Shown: piece by piece, positions 11,427 through 20,699 of the stretch
Numbering within the stretch: the stretch's first letter is position 1
Layout: every line of letters starts with the position of its first letter
NCBI RefSeq assembly: GCF_008831285.2
Contig: NC_045139.1
Coordinates: forward strand, 21,868,412 to 21,932,411
DNA: 64,000 bases
From: Nymphaea colorata
Lineage: Eukaryota > Streptophyta > Magnoliopsida > Nymphaeales > Nymphaeaceae
Direction of reading: 5' to 3'
The notes under the pieces: model-generated
What the model was told of the DNA's origin: nothing
The model's database searches: none
The model's input: only the letters and a program-made list of their open reading frames with translations
Position numbers and translations under genes: made by a program

Positions 11427-11707
11427 AATACCGTGTAATAGGGAACCGGGTCCGGATATGGACCCGGTACCCATGGGCGGGGGAACCGAGGACGGGCTCG
11501 GTTCCCTAAGTGGGTCTCTCTTCCTCCCTCTTTTATTCTAATCACTTATTGTAATTGTTGATTAAGTGAATTAAGATTTCTCTCTCCTAGGGTTGCGGTT
11601 TTGCCCCTAGGTTAGAGCTTCCCCGTGGTTTTTCACCTCGTTCTGAGGTTTTCCACGTAAATCCTGTGTTTGTTTTCCTTTTTCTTCTTCCGCTGCGTGT
11701 TTCTACA
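11421..11707 (+). repeat. Copia 3' LTR, 287 bp
   Basis: Starts TGTTAGAATA and ends TTTCTACA. Roughly 95% identical to the 5' LTR. Most differences are transitions, and one is a 3-bp indel (TTC) near the end. It is followed by the target duplication GTTTC. Confidence 0.95.
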
Positions 11708-11712
11708 GTTTC

Positions 11713-12049
11713 CATTCCTTGAATTTTTACGGGACATTTTGGTTTTATATTTTTTAAAAAAAACTCTGAGATTTTCCTGTAAAAAAGCAACTTTGCCGAA
11801 AAATACCCTTGAACAACCTCGCTGATAAAAACCCAAGAATGTTGTTTGTGGCTATGCTTTAGATTTGTCTCTTTAGTTTTAATTGTTTGAGCTTAAAAAA
11901 AATCTTTTCTTTTTTTGGTTGTGGAAGCATTCGTTTTTTGTTCATTGTTGCACTGACATAGGTACGATTTTGATTTTAGGACCTCCTTAGATCTATCATT
12001 TGTGATTTTGTAGGTGGAAAAATCAGATGACCTGATACATTTTGATCTT
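11713..12049 (+). other. Intron DNA between two copia elements
   Basis: AT-rich, no gene. It continues the sequence left of 8158; without the copia element the two sides join at GTTTC. Confidence 0.5.
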
Positions 12050-12597
12050 AATTAGGTCGTTGATGTTGACAAACTGTCATAGGTCATAGGAGTTATAGGC
12101 TTTCTGCGATGCGGTACGCAGCATAGCAAATTGTACAATACACTAAGTCACACATGACTTTAAGAAAACCAATATTTGTGTCTTTAAATAGGGTTCTCCT
12201 TCATCATTTTCTGTATTCTTCTCTCAGCTAGTTTTCTTAATAATAATATTATTTTTTTAGTTGTTCTCTTTGTGCTGTTGTGCATAGTGTTGTGAGAATT
12301 CTTTCATGTTTTTTCTTTCTTTAAACTCCATTGGAGCTAAGGGTGTTTCTTGTGTGCTTATGAATTTTTTTCTTTTCACTTGATTTAACCCTTTAGTGGT
12401 ACCTTCACATGGTATTTGAGGCAAGTTCAAATTCTTGGAGAAACACTCAAGTCCTTCCCTAAAGTAGTAGTCTTTTTTTAATCATGGTATATCGAGTTGA
12501 TTGTCCATCTTTCAAAGTCTTCAAACAAGAAAGTTCTCTCAAATTACTGATTGAAATTAAAGCAACATCAACTGCTTCAAGAACTCCTATTTGTTTC
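12050..12597 (+). repeat. Old copia LTR relic, primer site and leader
   Basis: The stretch 12170-12240 (TCTTTAAATAGGGTTCTCC, then CTTCTCTCAGCTAG) has the layout of a copia LTR R region after a TATA-like box. Near 12408-12425 ACATGGTATTTGAGGC looks like a mutated initiator-Met primer site (TGGTATCAGAGC). The following leader is interrupted at 12598 by another insertion. The pol remains of the same strand resume at 15790. The LTR start is not clear. Confidence 0.5.
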
Positions 12598-13179
12598 TGG
12601 TAGGACGCAGGCTGCGGGCACTGTAGCTGCCCAGAAACCCAAGACTGCGCTGCCGTCCTGACCTCCCAAGATCTCTTCTGGAATGTTTTCGGTGCCGAAG
12701 ATACCAAGATTACAATTCAATGTTTACCCCACTGGGGACAAACCCAGTGAATCCCCAAGGGTAAGGGTACAAGAAGGGCTTTTCCCGCCTACTCTAGGTC
12801 TGAACCTACTACACAGATGAGTTCAAGGCCTTACAACCGTTGCGTACAAGAATGCCCTCAGCCTCACTCAACAAACCATACAATCATGCCTACGCGGACA
12901 AACCATTCCCCAACCCATAGGTAGGTCCACAGTTATGGCTGAAAGCGAGTAAACCCACCCCGTTCTAGAGGGGGAAAGTGAGGCAAACCTCGCTGGGGCT
13001 AGCCCAGCGGCACGACCAAGGGCAGAAGACCAAGGCCCTCGGTATCCAGCAACGGACGGTAAGTCAGGCAGCTACCAGCTTCTTGCACGACCCCTGTCGC
13101 TTCAGACGGCAATTGGGTGAGGCAAGCGCCGTTCAATGCCGGCGCAAGCGCGCTGCAAAGCAGCAAGTGCTCCAGGCTT

Positions 13180-13965
13180 CTCCGCAGTCGAAGGAGAGCT
13201 CTCTGGTTCGCTGGTGTGCACAGGGTGGCTCCAACTTCGGAAATTCACTAAAACTCGTAGGAAGCTCGGAATAAGCTGATTTTTGGCTGAGAGCTCCCTC
13301 AGATAGTTACAAGGACACGCTCCAAATATGAGCTGCAAAGGAGCCTCCAAGCTCCGTCGAAGCCCTGAGGAAGAGCGCTGGCTGACACAGTCGCTGGCTT
13401 CAGTTTTGTCTCAGGCGCAGGACAGAGGAGCTCACTCTTGCGAAATTCACCAAAAATCGCTCGAAGCTCGGATTGAGCTGAAATTTGGTGTGCAGCTGCC
13501 TGAGATGATTACCTAGGGACGCTCCAAGTTTGGGGGGCAAATGCCAACCCCAAGGCAGGGTCGTTGAAGGATTTAAGTTCGGAACTGTTACAGGCGGCAG
13601 AGGCTCAGTTCAACTTCAGGCGCAGGACAGGGGAGCTCAACCTTGCAAAATTCACCAAAAATCGCTCGAAGCTCGGATTGACCTGAAATTTGGTGTGCAG
13701 CTGCCTGGGATACTTATCTGTAGACGCCCAAAAGATGGGGGGCAAAAGCCCACCCTAAGGTCCAGTCGTTGCTTCCGCAAGTGGCTGGACTGTTACAGAA
13801 ACAGGGGAGAAACGGCAGAACAGGGGAGCGTCCTTCAGAAACTCACAGAGGTTCACCAGAGCGTCGGAAGACGCTGAAATTTGGTAGGCAGAGGGCCATG
13901 ACAATTACGAAGGGACACCCAGAGTTTGGGGGGCAACTGACCACCCTATGGCCAATTCGTTAACC
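13180..13965. repeat. Diverged tandem array, about 205-bp unit, four copies
   Basis: A stanza beginning around AAATTCACCAAAAATCG, continuing GCTCGGATTGAGCTG and ending in a GGGGGGCAA-type block recurs near 13239, 13442, 13647 and 13840. Copies are clearly diverged but collinear. Confidence 0.8.
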
Positions 13966-14269
13966 AGGTTGGGGTCTAGTCTGCAGCGTGAAACAGGGGT
14001 TCACGGCTGTCAACACCCAGCTCTCCCTTCTTCTCGGTTCATCTCAGCCATCAGTTCGTGAAGTCCACAGGCAGAGACAGAAAATTATCAACCAGGGAAG
14101 GGGAGATTCGATTCTTCACCAGAGTTTGGGGTTTTCCCCCAATTTGCCGTCGTTAAGCCGTGGAACCAGCTGCTGTTCAGGCGGAGAACGCACAGAACGC
14201 CGTCAGCAGGATCAGGATTCCGGCAGGAGGCTCCTTGGCCGCTGTGGACGATCAAATCCTCCTCAGAGA

Positions 14270-14700
14270 TGATCCATGGTGTCGCCCAGAAGTGCAGAAG
14301 CTAACGGCACCGTCCCTTGACTCAGCTGGGAGTGCTTCAACAGGCTGGTCGGGAGGGATAAGCACGAACAGAGAAACCAGCGAGCTTGGATTCCGTCGGG
14401 TGGGTTCTCTGTAGCTGTGGATGGACTGAGCTTCTTCAGGATTGATCCACGGCGTCGCCCAAGGGAGCAGAAGCTATCGTGATGTCCCTTAGCTCAGCTG
14501 TGAGTGCACCAGGAGGCTGGATAGGAGGAGGAGACACAAACAGGGGCGGACAGCAATCAGCAAGCTCCTGATGCCGTCGAGAGTTCGTTGGCAGCAGTGA
14601 TCAGTCGGATCCTCCTCAAAATGGGTACTGAGTGTCGCCCAGGGGTTGGGAAGCTGATGGAGGCGTTCGTTTGCTGAAAGACCACACCAATTGAGCGCTG
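14270..14700. repeat. Second tandem array, about 175-bp unit, three copies
   Basis: The phrase GTGTCGCCCAGAAGTGCAG and its variants recurs near 14280, 14453 and 14633. Each copy follows a GATCCTCCTCA-like phrase and is followed by TCAGCTGGGAGTGC-like text in the first two. Confidence 0.75.
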
Positions 14701-14989
14701 GATGAGGCAGAGCAGGGAGGTATTGGCGGCAGGTGAAGCTTCAGGCGAAGCAGCAGCACTCAACTGCGATGGAGGGCGTGGGGTTTGAGTTGGAGTCGGA
14801 TCTGTCAAGGAGTAAGGACGCCAGGGAGTGGGGAAGCCTTCTGCAATCGATTGGCTTCTTGGTCTTCCCAAATTGGAGCGTCAGGAAGGTGAACCAAGGA
14901 GCAAGGGCGACGGGTTGCGATCTGGACTTCACGGGTGAGGTCAGAGAGTACCGTCAAGGGTAGGGACGCACGGGGGAGGCAGACGAGCA

Positions 14990-15170
14990 TAGGGGAGAAA
15001 TGGATGACGCGCCATGGGGCAGCGACGCAAGAGAAAAGATCGGGGAGAGAAGTAGAGAAGGGAGAAGAAGAAGTAGAAGAAGAAGAAGAGAAGAAGAAGG
15101 AAGAGTGGCTCGAGGGAGACCACTGCAAACCCTCGGGTGGAGGAGAGAGAAACAGAAGCGAGAGGGAGAT
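14990..15170. repeat. Purine-rich (GAA)-type tract
   Basis: The plus strand is almost all A and G, with GAAGAAGAAG runs around 15060-15105. It sits just inside the TATA-like region if the insertion is read on the minus strand, where it would form a pyrimidine-rich leader. Confidence 0.7.
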
Positions 15171-15789
15171 CAAGATATATTTCATAAAAACATGTTCGAT
15201 CCTCCTCTTACACGATGAAGCTCAAGTATATAAGGTTTAAGTGAACCGGGTCGGCCCAACCCGTACCGGTTCGATTTACAATGAATAACAATACAAACCA
15301 TAAAGACATAAAGCATATAAATTCTACAAAAACGAATCTGGCCGTGGGGCCAAGCAACAAGGTCAAAAATACCCCTCGTGTGGGCTGGATGTCCGCCGTG
15401 TAGCTCGGAATGGGTGCAAACCCACGTCACCCTGTCTCAGCTAGGGTGGTCTTCACTTCACACGTCATCGTTGCCTGAGTGTCCTCCCTCTGCACCGGCC
15501 CTTCACTCGGCCATGGCTCGTCACTCACCCTGTTATAAGAAAGGTTAGCCTCACAGAAAGTATTAATTGCCTCAGTAATGGGCTCCTTCCTTGCACGACG
15601 TGTCAACTGCGTGCTCTCCACGCCCGACGCGCTATCGGCGTCGACGTAAAGCCTGCGTCTACCGACGCCATCTTCGGCCGCGACGGGCCATCTTCGGCGT
15701 CCCTCGACACTAGCATGGCCGGCCCGACGCCTCTCGGCAACCTCGTCGTCCTGTCTCGACGGACTCATAGACAGGCACGTATCAGTTTC

Positions 15790-16985
15790 CCACTTGGAAG
15801 CTCAATAGAAGCAACTGTAACTCATGTACATAACACTTGGAATCTCAAGTGGATTGTGGAGATCTCAAATAAAGGGCAAAAAGTTGTGGGAATATATATG
15901 TAGATGATTTATTATCGCAGGTAACTCAAAGGATCATATTGACAATATAATGCATTTCTTAAGTCACAAATTCAAAATAGAAGATCTTGGAGACTTAAAA
16001 TATCTTTTTTGAGTTGAAGTTGACGAAGAAGGTGATACGTTAGCCCTCACTCAACACATACTAAACATCTAGTGATTCTAACAACTAATTGCAAAGATGA
16101 TCTTAGATTATGAATGGGAATATTCCTGATACTGACAAATGAGAAAAGTGACTTGGACAAAAAGAGAAGTGACTTGGATAAAAAGAAATGAAGTGGTTTA
16201 GATCAGGGATGGATATGCCTCCAAGGAATGAACTTGATATGGACATTTTTGACATCTCATTCTTGAACGAAACCCATTTTGTGATTTATTCTTCTTGGAA
16301 GGAGTAGAAAATGGAATAAACATAGTGATATTTTTATTCTTCATTGCTGTCAATGAAGTAGAAAAAGAAATAGATATTCTTGGCAAGGCTAGGATGGAGA
16401 ATATTCAGCCATTGGCTACTTCATGTGTTCTACATCAAAGACTCGGTGCCCAAGGTGGAAATTTGTACAATGATCTCACAAGGTACAGTGACGTGGTGTG
16501 GGAATGCTCCATTATCTTACTTTCACAAGCCTAGACATGGTTGTCTCAGTTCATGCATGACCCTAGACTAGGCATGTGGAGGTTAGTTTAAAAGGATAGC
16601 TGAGGATGGCCTCATATATCAGAAAATTTTGGAAGGACAAGATTTTCATGAAATTATTTCATAAATAGATGCTGATTGGGCTGGAGATCGGACATATCAT
16701 TCATTCCTATCTATCATAGTCGGACAAAGAACACTGAAATAAACCAGAAATTTCTTAGGTAAAAGCAGAAAATAAAGAAATAGAACTTCAGTTTGTCTGG
16801 ACGAAGAAAAAATAAAATGATAATTTATATTAACCAAAGAACTGATTAAGCAATCTGGACGAAGAAAAAATAAAATGATAATTTATATTAACCAAAGAAC
16901 TGATTAAGCAATAACAATAGATTTTGGTTCCTGAAGAGTAAATTATTCATGGCCAAAGACTATGCAGAACTTGAGGGAGTGTAAA
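15790..16985 (+). pseudogene. Old copia reverse transcriptase and RNase H relic
   Basis: Plus-strand frames, broken many times. Near 15895-15960 YVDD-like text is followed, in another frame, by AGNSKDHIDN. Near 15960-16045 reads FKIEDLGDLKY, then VEVDEEGDTLALTQH. Near 16545-16580 reads SQFMHDPRLG. Near 16668-16735 reads DADWAGDRTYHS, the RNase H start. A candidate polypurine tract, GAACTTGAGGGAG, lies at 16967-16979. This is the 3' part of the element whose leader stands at 12411-12597; everything from gag to the middle of the reverse transcriptase is missing. A 58-bp duplication lies within it. Confidence 0.75.
16796..16911. repeat. Two-copy perfect 58-bp tandem duplication
   Basis: The 58-bp unit at 16796-16853 is repeated without a mismatch at 16854-16911, inside the old copia relic. 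The identity means the duplication is much younger than the decay around it. Confidence 0.97.
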
Positions 16986-19105
16986 AGGAAGTGGCTAAGA
17001 ATGGACCTGAATGAACATACGTCTGGATCCATGACTTGTTTATTTCTGTAGTGGCATATTGTAACCTTTTCGGGTAAAATTGTCTTCTTAGTTTTTGTAG
17101 TAGACTAAGTGTATATTGTTGAACTTTAGGTCGGGTTCCATATTGTGGTCTGTGATGGATTGTTGCTACCCATTGCTCCATCTTTCTTTCTTGCAGGATT
17201 TAGTTTTGATTTTACATATTCTAGCAAGCTTTAGTTGATATTTTTAATAACATATCTCTAGAAACATATTGGAGGTGCTTTGCTTGTGAGAAACCTAAAA
17301 GTTGGGCAAGATTTTTATCTTGGGGTGAGTGGTCCTGGAACGCCAGCCATCATTATTTGATTGGCATGACCCTGTCCATAGCAGTCTATGGCTACCCACT
17401 GCAGATTGTTGCCAGATTCCAAGGTTCAAAATACATTTTTTGTTCTCTCCCACGTCAATTCTTCTATAAATCTGGTGCTTATGTTGAACTTGCAGTGCTT
17501 AAGTGTCAGATGTTGGCCTATAAAACCATTTTAACTTTCAAAACCACACTGGTTGACAATACTAAACTTGGCTTTGATACCAGTTATCATAAAACTTTTT
17601 AGTCTGTTCAACACTGAAAATTGTTCCAGGCCCTCCTCCAGCTTTTACTGTTGCTGAACATAGTAAAAGCTGTCTTTAATTGATTGGAAGAGGGCTGTTC
17701 GCCAACATGTGGCAAACCATGATCCAGTCCTTACATCAGCCATCAAAGGGACAAAGTCACAAAGGCCACAAGGCTCGGTAAAAAAACACGATCATTCTAT
17801 GTCGTACTACTAAGTAAATGATTTTGAGGAAAACTCAATGGGGAGCAAGTTCCCAACTGAAGCCAGTTGCCGACCATATCTTATAAGTGAGGCAGCCGAC
17901 CATTTCCTTGCTCAATTGGAAGCATTTCCTTCACTCGGCCTTGTGCCACCAAGTGTAGCTGTAAGCCAACTGATGCATGTGTTGGAGAAATAGTGCTAAA
18001 CCACACAACTCTTATGATGAATCAAACACTATGTATGAAAAGCTTGCCATTATATTTGGCTAAGGGTCTGCTGCCTTGGGTTCTTATTTGTCTTCGCTCC
18101 ACACAACAGCTATGCATGTTCCACATGGAAGTCCTTCCACTTAGCACCAATTACTCCCACATGCTTTTTGAGCAACTCTTTAGCTGTCTGTGCAAATGTC
18201 TCATACCATTTGCTTGGTCAAACTAGGCAAAATTGGTCGCAACATGCATAGTGGAAGACATAATTCACCTTCCACACACACACGTATGTATGTATGGACA
18301 ATGAGTAAAATTAGTCCTATTTCACTGGATTTTTAGGTCTCCACTTGGCGGGGCGGATGATTGTAAAAAAAGGGAGAGGAGAAAAAAGTAGGCGAGAGAG
18401 AAAGGAGGTGAAAAACAGTGAAAAATTGGGACTGGTTGAACCAATTTTTCATACACACGCACGTACACTATTATTTATAAACATAACACACAGAGACACA
18501 CTCCCACAGTGTTAAACCTGCACCTGAAATCATATGAAGTATCCATGTAGCATAGCTATGGAAAATTGAACCCTATCTTAAGCATTCCAAGCTAGTGGGG
18601 GTGAATTTGCCATAAAGATTTGGTTTTTCAATATGTATATAATAAATGTGCCAAATAGAATAACCATACGTGTGATGAAGTCGATGGACCCTTGTACCAC
18701 CACTTTTCATTGATAGATCAGGTGTAAGGTGCCCAAGTCAATGGAACATGCAAATTAAAATATTAAAGAATCACGATTAGACCATTAGATTGATGTCAAG
18801 TGGAATGGAACTAATCTTGATCAGCTCCTGTGGTTTTGCTACAAGTCAAATCATTTTTTGTCATGGGTAAGCATGACCTTGCATTGCATCTTTTTCATGT
18901 TGACTTATTTTAGTTCACTATGAATATCAATTTTGATAACATAATGAAGCAGTGGTAGGTTACTAGTGCAAAAGTGCCTTGCTGGCTATCTGTAAATTTT
19001 TCCCATTCATGGGGGGAACTTCTACTTGCTGATGCTTGTGAGGTAGTACATGTGTGTGAGTGGCTATATGATGGGGGTGCTTAATTTTTCTCTTTCACTG
19101 TGTAG
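16986..19105 (+). other. 3' part of the HP30 intron
   Basis: No gene or intact transposon seen. It is ordinary AT-rich intron sequence with small CA-rich tracts (18270-18290, 18440-18510). It ends with TTCTCTTTCACTGTGTAG, a good polypyrimidine tract and acceptor, at 19105. Confidence 0.6.
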
Positions 19106-19254
19106 TTGGGGGAGAAGTTCTCACAGCCTCCAGCCGAAGATGTACAGTATGCTGCAACAAGATCCATGTTAATGTCTCTGGGGCTTGAGAATTATGAGAA
19201 GAACTTCAAGAAGGGTCTGCTAACAGATCGTACTTTGCCTTTGCTCACAGATAG
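19106..19254 (+). CDS. HP30: HP30-type protein, exon with first part of SAM domain
   Basis: Continues in frame from the exon at 7705-7831 (GLFK, then LGEKFSQPPAED). It then reads QYAATRSMLMSLGLENYEKN and LTDRTLPLLTD, the first helices of a sterile alpha motif (SAM) domain, a small protein-protein interaction module. Acceptor TGTGTAG and donor AG|GTAACT. The last codon is split two bases into the exon. The coding part is undamaged, which suggests the giant intron is still being spliced. Confidence 0.87.
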
Positions 19255-19503
19255 GTAACTCAGTTGTCCTCATTTCAGGATTGATGCGTTGGGTAAGGAA
19301 GGTCATTATCTGTAGGATTAGTACAGCATTTCGAGGCCTTCAGAATGTGGCTGCTGGTAGAAAGACTTGTGTGTCTGAGACATTTTGTGTAACCCGAAAC
19401 TCTTAGTGCTAATGATATTGAATGATTCGTATGGCCTCACAATTAGCTGTCCATATAGCAGCACCCAGCTTGCCTAATGTTTGTTCTGCATTTTTTCTTT
19501 CAG

Positions 19504-19566
19504 TGCATTAAGGGATGTAAAAATCCCTCCGGGGCCCAGACTTCTTATTCTTGATCACATCCAAAG
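19504..19566 (+). CDS. HP30: HP30-type protein, exon with end of SAM domain
   Basis: Acceptor TTTCTTTCAG and donor AG|GTACCA. It reads ALRDVKIPPGPRLLILDHIQ, the last two helices of the SAM domain with the typical G-PR-LIL motif. The phase matches both neighbouring exons. Confidence 0.87.
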
Positions 19567-19647
19567 GTACCAGTTATGAATTTCCATCCGTTGGTATAAT
19601 GCACTTCTTCTGACCAGTTGTCCTTTTGTACTTTTTCTCCTTTTCAG

Positions 19648-19675
19648 GGTCCCAGACTCGAGAATAGGGAAATAG
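19648..19675 (+). CDS. HP30: HP30-type protein, last coding exon
   Basis: After acceptor CTCCTTTTCAG the frame gives VPDSRIGK and stops at TAG 19673-19675. The short charged tail after the SAM domain is as expected for this family. Confidence 0.8.
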
Positions 19676-20040
19676 GGAAATGGATGCTGTTATGGAGTTT
19701 GCTGCTCTTCCTTGGTCATTTTCATTTCAATTGTGTATTGACTTGAAACTAAAGTCTGTTGTATTATTTGGAGGCAAGGTTTCAAGGGAACCTGCGATGC
19801 TGCTATGAAGTTTGTTCTTCCTCTTCCACATCTTGGCTATATCCTTTCCCAATTATACATCGACTGGAAACTAAAATCTATTGCATGCTTGGATGCAAGG
19901 TTACAAGGGAACCTGCACAGATGCTTCGGTTTACTTCGATTCAAGAAAATTTTGAGGCTCTTTGTGGTATATTCTCTGGATTCTAGATGTTAACTGTAAG
20001 ATTGTCAGTGTGGAATTTGTTGTTTTAGCTGCCTTAAGCA
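19676..20040 (+). other. Probable 3' UTR of the HP30 gene, with a diverged duplication
   Basis: Follows the stop codon. A segment around 19735-19810 (ACTTGAAACTAAAGTCTG, then AAGGGAACCTGC) recurs about 122 bp later at 19860-19920 (ACTGGAAACTAAAATCTA, then AAGGGAACCTGC). The polyadenylation site was not fixed. Confidence 0.5.
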
Positions 20041-20690
20041 TACTCCATATTAATGTCTCTAGAGTGATTAGGTAATGTTTATTGTTCGTGGATAGCTAAT
20101 GAAGTGAAGTTGCACCCCAAAATCGGGCATTCCATAAAATCGTCTCTGTTAAGTCAAATGTTAAAACTGGTCCCGGAAAAACAAGCGTTCTAAAAAATAT
20201 CAAGAGAATTTTAGGTCTACTTTTGTGAGACGCGTGAATTATGACTGATAGTAGATGTGTGGCCAATTTTACGATCAAATATAACAGTGGTCTTGAAACA
20301 TTATTGAACAAAAAAAAATTATATAATTTTGAAGGTCGAGAGATTGTCTAAATCATATTATCGCAAACATGAATGATATATTATTGAAGTTTATGGCACA
20401 AATAATGTCAGCTAGACATTTTAGTGAAAATAAAATTTCTTAGAAGTTATTAAAATTAAATATATTGGTCATATTTTGTTGTAGTTTGAAAAAGAATGGT
20501 CTAAGCTTTGCTTATAAAATCCGATGTAGATATTGAAGTTTTATAACTTTTTATTGAGCATTTTTCACACATTTCACGTCTATTTATGCAAATGTCACAA
20601 TGCATCCACCAGTTGAAAAGGCTTTCAAGAAATTTCTTTTGCCTTGAAAGGCATGCGAGTATGATTCAAAATAGGACAAATATGACATTG
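20041..20690. other. Intergenic AT-rich DNA
   Basis: No gene or repeat terminus seen between the HP30 3' end and the LTR relic to the right. Confidence 0.4.
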
Positions 20691-20699
20691 ATTATTTTT

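Larger units (their letters stand above)
8163..11707 (+). mobile_element. Ty1/copia LTR retrotransposon, internally deleted
   Basis: Complete in outline: 5' LTR 8163-8446, primer-binding site 8447-8459, polypurine tract 11411-11420, 3' LTR 11421-11707. It is flanked by the 5-bp target duplication GTTTC (8158-8162 and 11708-11712). Its interior is only ~2.97 kb, because gag and protease are missing. It lies in the same orientation as the HP30 gene, inside its intron. The LTRs differ at about 13 of 284 positions plus one 3-bp indel, so the insertion is not recent but not ancient. Two frameshifts and a deletion in the reverse transcriptase make it non-autonomous. I did not assign it to a named copia clade. 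Confidence 0.95.
12598..15784. mobile_element. Unclassified GC-rich insertion, 3187 bp, TG..CA ends
   Basis: Bounded by TGGTAGGACGC on the left and GCACGTATCA on the right, with an exact 5-bp duplication, GTTTC (12593-12597 and 15785-15789). Base composition changes sharply at both edges. The ends are neither clear terminal inverted repeats nor long direct repeats. Read on the minus strand it resembles part of an LTR retrotransposon: a start like a degraded primer site (15784 leftwards), an open frame 15768-15427 of 113 residues rich in Arg and Glu, then CTTATATACTTGAG near 15235 (a TATA-like box) followed by a pyrimidine-rich leader. Two tandem arrays fill 13180-13960 and 14270-14700. No enzyme domain was seen. 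It could be a LARD-type or partial LTR element. Confidence 0.7.

Noticed and set aside
14805-15240. Ser-rich minus-strand and Glu-rich plus-strand frames
   Set aside because: Artefacts of the GAA-type purine tract in the unclassified insertion.
15427-15768. 113-codon minus-strand frame as a host gene
   Set aside because: Lies inside the GTTTC-flanked insertion and has no domain; kept only as part of that element.
20020-20070. CATATTAATGTCTCTAGAG as a partial copy of the SAM-domain exon (CATGTTAATGTCTCTGGGG)
   Set aside because: Fewer than 20 matching bases with no extension on either side; could be chance.
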